This document shows positions 56,671 to 64,000 of a stretch of 64,000 nucleotides of DNA, in pieces (position 1 is the stretch's first letter; each line of letters starts with the position of its first letter). This DNA comes from Patiria pectinifera (taxonomy: Eukaryota; Echinodermata; Asteroidea; Valvatida; Asterinidae). The stretch spans positions 1,813,770 through 1,877,769 of the forward strand of contig CM057142.1 in assembly GCA_029964075.1 (NCBI GenBank). Reading direction: 5' to 3'. The notes below the pieces were generated by a model. That model made no database searches. It was not told the DNA's origin and saw only the letters and a list, made by a program, of their open reading frames with translations. The position numbers and the translations under genes are program-made.

Positions 56671-57809
56671 ACGACTGAGTACTGAGGTCTGGATATTGAC
56701 TTTAGTAAAATCATCCGAGAAATATAGTTGTATTTACTTTTTCTTAAAAATAAATATCGTAAGTAATTCATCTCTTTGATTCTATAATTCAAGGTGACCG
56801 TTGAAAAAAAATCATGTCTTCCTTTCAGCATGGATGAGGTGAGTGCCTGTTTACGTCTCCCCTAACCACCCTATAATATAAACATCTTTATGCAACTAGA
56901 GTACGAAATATGTATGCGGCTTAGAACATTTGCTGATTCATCGTTCTGTATGTTTGCTCCTCGATTTACACCATAAATATGCCACCCTCATTTTTTCGAA
57001 TTTGGAGCGTTCAACTTGTGAGTGGTCCATGTAATTACAGCGCATACATCAGTAATGTGCATCTCCCACCCTAGTGTCAGGAGGCAGTGCTAGCAGTGGC
57101 AGTTCTACATAAGATTTTGTCTAGCCCCCCCCCAAAAAAAATTCCATAAACAAATTTACATTAGCAAAATGTAGCAATGTGACGTACATGCAAACGATCT
57201 CCCCATAAATAAATAGTCATGAAAAGGGTGCATTTGTACACTTTTAGTTAATATAGTGTGCTTGATTGTAGGATCTTATCAGCGCTTCCCACTGAAAATA
57301 TGGCACAAGTCCCCCCCCCTTCCCCCCACCTATTGATTTTCAGAAGAGGCCTTAGTGCCCGGAGAAACTAAAGTGTCCGGAGAAAATAACTGGTCTATAT
57401 TTCAGCCTTCCTGAAAAAATGTTTGGATCCACCCTGCTACCCCCTGCTATTGGCTCTATAGAACCGCGCCTGTGTGTCAGGAGGCACACATCCCCCTTCT
57501 AATTTCCACGACCGGGGACAATTTAGAATGTTACGGTATGGTCATCCCCCATCCCCCTACTTGCCGACGCGGAGTGGCGCCACTGTGGCTGATTGTACTC
57601 TGAATCGACACAGATGCATCTGTGTCTCAGTTCGCTCAACCTCCCCTCGTCTGGATGAATGCAGGATCAGGAGAAAAGAATAACAAATATATTGTTGATT
57701 ATGCACTTGTAAGACCTTATACATTGTTTTGAATGTGAGGAAGTTGAAATGGCAGCTAGGCAGCTCAATGTAATGGCGGGGACGAGAATTAGTATCAAAC
57801 TATTTTGGA
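56671..57809. other. Non-coding stretch
   Basis: No gene recognised. C and G runs near 57125, 57310 and 57550 and repeated CCCCC tracts. An open frame at 57474-57683 has no domain. Confidence 0.4.
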
Positions 57810-58095
57810 TTGAATGAGAGTCCTGGTGATGGTCAGTAGGTTCTTCAACTATTATGTTATAATTATACTGGTTAATATTTGGAAGAATAAGCAAAGGGGC
57901 TCATGGGTAACTAATCACTAACTTTAGGTTCAGCTTTAAATGAGTCCACACTAGGGACTCAGAGTCCTTAATTCTCCCAACCTTTCGGTTTCGACTAATT
58001 TGCCATTCGGTATAAAAACAAAGCAGTCATTTGCAATTATCATTAAAAGGAGGTCACGGTTTTTAGGATTTTACTAATGATACCAGCTGTCGTTC
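57810..58095 (+). repeat. Upstream duplicated block, copy 2
   Basis: Diverged direct repeat of 56390-56670, ending about 215 bp before the EGF gene ATG, so it lies where promoter and 5' UTR should be. It suggests either a duplicated control region or a lost 5' copy of the gene. Confidence 0.75.
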
Positions 58096-58311
58096 AGAGG
58101 ATATGAGTGAGAACACAACAGTCCATTGCCTCGTTAATATTATCTGGAGGTGCGTGGGCATACAGTCTGCTGCCTAATTGGTATCAAACCTAGCATAGTT
58201 CAGCAAGTCAGCAGTATTCGGCTAAAACACGTCACACTGATTAAACAATGAAATGAATAAGAATGAATGGATTTGGTTCCATCCCCACCATTCACTGGGT
58301 GAGACATCAAC

Positions 58312-58354
58312 ATGGAGACCACTCGCTTCGTTATCTGTATCCTCGTCGGCCTGG
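58312..58354 (+). CDS. EGF gene exon 1: signal peptide
   Basis: [15 protein letters not shown], ending phase 1 before GTAAG. The AACATGG context is a good start. Upstream sequence has no in-frame ATG nearby. Confidence 0.78.
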
Positions 58355-61300
58355 GTAAGTACCAACCACATGACACTGTCAATGCTTGGAGAACTACCAA
58401 AAAGGTCTGATGCATATAGGCTTGTTTGTATTGTTATATATATTTTTTTCTGTTTCATCCGATAAACTGTAGTTGCAATAGCAAAAGGCGCTAATAAGAA
58501 AGCTGTTCTTGTCATCAAATGTTGTTTTGATAAAACAAAAGAAATTTGGAAGGAAAATCAGTGCAAAATCTAAATGCTTAAATTTGATTGGAAATGCTTA
58601 AAAACACTTATGTTCAGGTGTAAAAAGACTAATGTATGAAGCATGAGGTCGTAGGTTGGAATTCGTAACGAGCAAAATTGTTTTTTGGGAAACGTCTTGA
58701 TGTACAAGTCTAGCTGTTGACACCCAAATGTGCAGAATACACCATCAGTCTTTTTGTGTCCTTGACAATTTTCAAATAACTCACATATGCATACTTTTCT
58801 TGATTTCTTTTCAGCCGGGTTCACCAACGGAACGTACGGTTAGTGTTTAGAACGCCTTCGTGGTCTTTCAACAGAATGTTATAAGAGATTCTCCAGAGTC
58901 CAAACAGTGTATCATCTCACAGTAATGTTTGCTCAAGGTTTCTGCACGTTTTACCAGCCTTTGGCTGGGGGGGGGGGGGGGCTTTCGAGCGAACTGTCCT
59001 TTCGACCAGTGCAAGGAGCAGCCATGCAGTGTTCCTAAAACGTTTGTAAAATCTACCCAAGCAGCCCTGGTAGAATCATGAACGTAGGGACAGGGGCATG
59101 GGATTCACAATAGGTACCAAGCGGCGGCGGTACGGGGAAACTATATCCATTCCTGGCAGTCTGCATTGGAAATTTGAAATAGAAATCTAGTTTTAAGAGT
59201 TGAACATCAGACCTCTTTTTTTGACGCAAAAAAAGTGTCATTTTAACCCGGAAAAGGACTGGGAAAATGTAGAGTGTACGGTTTTAAACTGACTCCACCT
59301 TACCCAAAATAAAACAAAATCTTGAAGAATACAAAAGGTCATGTAGCCAATCTTTTGTTTTATTGTGACAGATTGTGAGCCTAATCCGTGCTTGAACGAT
59401 GGAAGGTGCGTGACTAATAGCCTTACACCATGTATATGCCGACCTCACTACTACGGCTTAAACTGCGAATTCTGTAAGTATAATATGCGTACTTAATTCA
59501 CTAACCAAAAGTGGTTTCAAATTAAACAAATTTCTGAAAACGTTCAAATTGATAAAATCATTGTGAATTGGATTTTCCATTCCTGTTGCTTAGATATAAC
59601 TCATGTATATGAGGTGTAGTTAAGACCCATTGCAACAAGTGAAGGAAAAAAGGGTTTTAACTAAACCACAAAACGGCCAGGCGGAATTATCCCGGTACAT
59701 TTTTCCCGATATCATCGCCCCACAATTTGTTTTGTCTTTCATACAAAGTCCTGTGAATTTGCTTATGTCATGCGTACGTTTTCACACACATTTCATACAA
59801 ATCGGATGAACAACGTTCGTGCAAACTAATGTCAAAATTTCGATGCGGGATACCAATAATCTTGAGTTTTCCAGTGACCCCGAATTAAAAACGATTTTAT
59901 TTACGCGGTCACGCGACAGAAAGTTTGACGTGTGATCATCTAATGAGCGGTTTATAAACCCCATAACAGCCTGATATTTTTCAGGGCCTAAATGACATTT
60001 ATTTTTTTGCCAATGTTGTCAAATATGAACCGCCAAAAATTAAAGAGAAGTGTTAGTGTGCTCTGTACGCGTCGTCAGGGGGAGTCGTCTTCTACTGACG
60101 TCGCGACGGCCAGGGCATACTGTCCGAAACATTAACTTTTCCCAATTCTGTTCAGAACCTTACAAACTCATCGTGCAAACCTTCGTTACTTTCCAGACAA
60201 CAATAAATGTGACGGAGAAAACCCTTGTATGAATGGCGGTAGTTGTAAAACTGTCGAGGACTGGAACTATTACTGTGAATGCCCGCTGAATGTCGGTGGA
60301 CCGCATTGTGAAGACGGTAAGTTTGACCACCGATATAGACCATTCCCATCACGCTATTAGTGCACACCCACAAAGGCCATCTTCAATGGCGAAAGCATTG
60401 TACCTGCCACTGCTCAGATCATCCGCTATGGAGCAGTTGGTGTGTACAATAGTTGGCACCATGTTTTTGCCATTATGGGGAGGAGTGTCCATAACAAGGT
60501 GTATGGACAGACTAGAAAATTACTACTAAAACGGAACCTTTTGATTGAAAGTCGGTAAGATGTATTATCGTCCATCGAATATTTGGAATTATTTGGAAGT
60601 ATGTTCCCTAAAGTAGTCTCTACTGTTATGCACACAATTACACATAAAAAAGAGAAACCAACAGGTTACGACTATAAACATTCAGGAGTCGGAATGGTTA
60701 CTAACCTTTAATATAGGACTCTTCTTGGCTCTTGGGTGTCCCGGCCCACCACACCTCCTTTCCAGTTCAAGCGCCATAAAAGGGAGGAAACGATGCGGCA
60801 CCATAAACCGTGGCTGCTGACATCAGTCAATTAGCTGACGAAGATGCTAACCCGGACTTCGCAGACAGTCCCGACTGTTGAGCTAAGCGATGACACTAAG
60901 CTCACGCGGTTTTTTTAAGATCACGGTTTTAATTTGGCCATTTGGCTACCCTTTAAATTTCTCTTCAAACAAATATGTCTTCGTAGACGAAATCACGTGG
61001 AGGATTGGGAGATGCATCTGATTTGGTTCCATGCATTTACGAAAAAGGGGCTGCATTTTGAGTCAATTCTTTTTCTTTGCCATGTCTTGAAAACCATAAC
61101 GGCAAGCAAGCACCTATGAACACTACAACATACTTGTAATTATATCAAAGGAATTGCATGAATGGACGGGGGCTCGACGTGGTACGATGGGGTTAATCCC
61201 TGTCATCCCTAATTCATTTTGCACATTGTTAACTATTGTAGCGGGATCCTACTGGGCTCTTGTCCGCCAAATCCGGCCAAACGCAAGAAAAGGGGACAGA

Positions 61301-62243
61301 CAGACGGGATTTCTAACTCTGAAGGAAGATCTCATTTATTTCGCCATGCGGAGTCTGCGGGCAACTTGCCGCACCGCTACCAAACTGCAACTGATCAATT
61401 CCCAGCATAGACATGCACAGTTTCACAAAATGTATTACAGTGTTACAACTTTACCCAACCCTGGAATCCAGCCAAGTTCTTCCCGCGCAATTGAACAAAA
61501 GAACCCCACTTAGCCAACCTATTTGTAGAGCCTATTTCCGGAGCGCGCGCTAGCCAGACCCAAATCCAGGTCAGGTGCGCGCCGCCGGAGCCCCTCCGCC
61601 GGAGCACCAGTGCTAGAAAGCAATGACAACAAAAGTGTACATAGACTGTCCGTTACACTATTAACGTCATCAATCCAGAAGAACGTTTCCTTTTTTGTTT
61701 GTTTGGGCCTTTTTTGATGAGTTCCCTGAATGTATTTCATGAATTGTCAACTGTGTTATGGGATGGCGCTAGACTATTTATGCAGGCACAATGCAGCCTT
61801 ATTTTACTGACATTTTTTTTAATATGGGTCTAAACATTAGAGAATGTTTAATTGCAAATTTTAAATTAATCATTGAAGCAGACTGGAATTTACTTGGTTT
61901 CATTTCTCTTCGCAAGTTTCGAAATTTTTTACCTAACTTTCAATCCAATACGGCCCACTTGTGAATAAGCACATAGGCTACTTTCAATTGAATTGGGCAG
62001 TTTCTATTAATTTAATAGTTAAGAGCCCCACCGCAACCCTGCGTTTATCTGACCCAAACAACCGCCAAAACCTTTTTTTTCAGGAAATGTTTCTTGTGAT
62101 TTTTACTACAGATTACTGTCTTTTTAACGAGCCTTGCCAGAACGGCGGAACGTGTAACAGCTTGCCTAATGATGGCTACGACTGCAACTGCCCAAGCGGG
62201 CACGATGGATTCCATGGACCTAACTGCGAAATCCCTTTAAATT
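58312..62243 (+). CDS. Secreted EGF-repeat protein, 5' part of gene
   Basis: Five exons on the + strand, all class 1-1 after the first: signal peptide 58312-58354, micro-exon 58815-58838, EGF-1 59372-59473, EGF-2 60197-60316, EGF-3 62112-62243. The last exon ends at a GTAAG donor and no stop-bearing exon follows before 64000, so the gene probably continues past the window. Three EGF modules and no membrane segment so far suggest a secreted or matrix protein. EGF modules mediate protein contacts; no ligand can be inferred. Its exon style (short signal exon, phase 1 throughout) matches the mosaic gene at 5974. Confidence 0.78.
58815..58838 (+). CDS. EGF gene exon 2: 24-nt micro-exon
   Basis: Between TTTTCAG and GTTAGT, encodes AGFTNGTY and part of the next Gly, class 1-1. 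Carries an NGT glycosylation sequon. It extends the signal peptide region in frame; a spurious AG...GT pair is possible at this size, but polypyrimidine tract and phase are right. Confidence 0.55.
59372..59473 (+). CDS. EGF gene exon 3: EGF-1
   Basis: Reads [13 protein letters not shown], then [15 protein letters not shown]: six cysteines in EGF spacing. Acceptor GTGACAG, donor GTAAGT. Confidence 0.85.
60197..60316 (+). CDS. EGF gene exon 4: EGF-2
   Basis: Reads [15 protein letters not shown], then [16 protein letters not shown]. Acceptor TTTCCAG, donor GTAAGT, class 1-1. Confidence 0.85.
60317..62111 (+). other. EGF gene intron 4
   Basis: 1.8 kb, no exon seen. 61154-61513 is an open frame without a known domain. 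61690-61900 resembles 26740-26950 beyond the mosaic gene. Confidence 0.5.
62112..62243 (+). CDS. EGF gene exon 5: EGF-3
   Basis: Reads [15 protein letters not shown], then [19 protein letters not shown]. Acceptor CTACAG, donor GTAAGT, class 1-1. Confidence 0.85.
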
Positions 62244-62551
62244 GTAAGTACCTGTCGTTATTTTGTGAAGTGTGAACGAAAAAATAAAAGCATTGTCACT
62301 GTTAATCGTTGTGCGCCCGGCAGAAGGGCATATGAGCGTTCAGACGCAAAAAACCTTTTCTCGAGAAAATCGAATTGGAAGGAACGAACGTTCTCCCACG
62401 CGTCTTATAAATCGTACGCACTTGAAATTCTCACACGTATGGATTACAATTTTGGGAACAATTTATGTCAATATCAGATGAAATGTTGGAAATTAATATG
62501 CCCTTGAGTCTGCCGGGAAGAATGTGGCGCGTTTGCTTTTGCACATAAGGG

Positions 62552-63209
62552 CGTAAAGGTCGGTTTTCACGGGGCACGCGAACGATTTGCGAAGGATGCG
62601 AATGTCGAAAAAATGGCAAAGTCCAACATTCGGAGAAGTTTTTCTCCGAATGTCTCCCGACAATGGAGTCGTAAACCATTCTTGCGCAGTTTGTGCGAAG
62701 TTCTCACAACGTATGTGCGAATGTCGTGTGTACCGTGACTGAACTACGGCCAGTCCACGTACACGAAGAACACGCGACTTAAATGCGAACAACGCGCAAA
62801 AAGTTTGCGGAAAGGTCGAGAAATATTCGGGCGAACTTCGCTTCTAGGGCGAGACATTCTCCAAATTGTCGGGGTTACGTCTGTTTGGGATTTACGAAGA
62901 GTTTGCGAACATCGCACACGTCTTGAGTAGGTCCTGCGCATATGAAGAAGCTTTTCAGACATTTTTAAAAACAAATCACGAGCAAAACACGACCCGGAAT
63001 GCTGGAAACGTTCGCAAGAAATTTCAAATATTTTTGAAGCTCCCGCCAAACTAAAAACGACGCCCACGAATAATTGACGATGCTTCCGAACCCCTGCGAT
63101 GGTTTGGCGATCCTTTGCAGCATAAAATACGAATGTTGGACTTTGCCATTTTTTCGACATTCGCATCCTTCGCAAATCGTTAGCGTACCCCGTGAAAACC
63201 GACCTTAAG
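62552..63209. mobile_element. DNA transposon with 80-bp inverted ends
   Basis: Left TAAAGGTCGGTTTTCACGGG then GAACGATTTGCGAAGGATGC; right GCATCCTTCGCAAATCGTTA then CCCCGTGAAAACCGACCTTA. No transposase. It sits inside a second repeat made of CGCATAAGGGCG and CCCATATGCCCTT words (62325, 62545, 63210, 63275). Confidence 0.8.
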
Positions 63210-63725
63210 CGCCCATATGCCCTTCTGCTGGAGAGATTGTGGCGCGTTGGCTTTCGCGCATAAGGGCGTCAGTGCCCATATGCCCTTTTGCTGGGAGATT
63301 GTTTGAACAGGACGTTGACACGTAGGGGCATTTGCGCATTTATTGGCATAAAACGAACTATCCTTGCTTCAAAGACAAACAAATAAGTGTGGTTTTTAGG
63401 CAAATTTAGGGACAAAACAAGGTTTTAGTATGCACCAGATGATTTCTTATCCTATGTTCAGATGTTTGACTGGTTTGTATGGCAATGTGTATGCAGTATG
63501 CACTCCTCACCAAGGTGGGTGGATAGTTTAATCCAATGGGGGGGGGGGTGGTAAGAAACTAATATGATCCACTACAAAAACAGAAATATATTAACCACTG
63601 TGAACTGTAATTGATACTTGTCAATTTTGGGGTTTTTTTTCGCAACAATTCATCTTCAAATTTGATTGAAATGAAAATACAATGTACAGAAGTACACAAA
63701 GAATGTTTAAATTAATTTCAGTTGT

Positions 63726-63996
63726 GTGTTATTACTGTTTATCATAATTCATGGCCCCTATGGGTTTCAAACACTTTGCATGCATTTAAGAGGAGTAGAA
63801 AGTTTAACAAATACATTCCTACAAAGTTTTCACTTCATGGCTCAGGACAGTACATCAATGGCTTTTTATTTTATATATTCGTGTCGTTTTGTTTAACCAG
63901 AGTGGCCAAAAAAGAAGAAAAAAGAACAACCCAAAACAGTTATCAAAGTCTGTTCTGCCTAGGGGCCATGAATTATGATAAACAAAATAATAACAA
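63726..63996. mobile_element. MITE with 35-bp inverted ends
   Basis: Left GTTATTACTGTTTATCATAA then TTCATGGCCCCTA; right TAGGGGCCATGAATTATGAT then AAACAAAATAATAAC. About 270 bp, non-coding. Lies in the presumed next intron of the EGF gene. Confidence 0.75.
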
Positions 63997-64000
63997 ATTA

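Noticed and set aside
61154-61513. 119-codon open frame in the EGF gene intron
   Set aside because: No domain, signal or splice support; composition looks like chance.

Overview
This is animal nuclear DNA. It is AT-rich, has long introns and is packed with short inverted-repeat transposons. The density of TACATGTA and AGGCCTA words, together with genes built from CUB, LDLa, SRCR, CTLD, PAN and EGF modules, suggests an echinoderm or another marine invertebrate deuterostome. That assignment is inference: no rRNA, tRNA or mitochondrial marker is present. All exon models were read by eye from splice sites, phase and domain motifs; no alignment or transcript was available.

Layout. 1-4560 is a tandem array of about 1.9-2 kb units, each of the two complete ones carrying a tRNA-like SINE. 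5974-26258 (+) is a large gene for a secreted mosaic protein: signal peptide, short acidic linker, a cysteine-free CUB, nine near-identical LDLa exons, an SRCR, a broken SRCR, three more LDLa exons, a dead SRCR copy, a divergent LDLa and a charged tail. Every exon boundary is phase 1. Intron 1 (8.6 kb) holds an RTE-like LINE nested in a DNA transposon and several MITEs. 26.3-34.2 kb shows no gene. 34258-35537 (-) is a broken F-box/WD40 copy. 37.2-41.1 kb is a nest of foldback elements and LINE fragments. 43107-44279 (-) is an intronless, three-times-broken type II membrane glycosyltransferase-like gene. 48724-49515 (+) is an intact intronless secreted CTLD+PAN lectin. 50-56 kb is repeats and a Mutator-like transposase relic. 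58312-62243 (+) is the 5' part of a secreted EGF-repeat gene that probably runs out of the window.

The three live-looking genes all encode secreted, cysteine-rich recognition-type proteins. Most notable is the LDLa array: exons 4-6 sit in an almost perfectly homogenised 386-bp tandem repeat whose intron half comes from a dispersed transposable element, and because all exons are class 1-1, copies can be gained, lost or skipped without breaking the frame. Many short elements could be delimited exactly by target-site duplications (hAT-like 8 bp, Mutator-like 9 bp, TTAA, TA).
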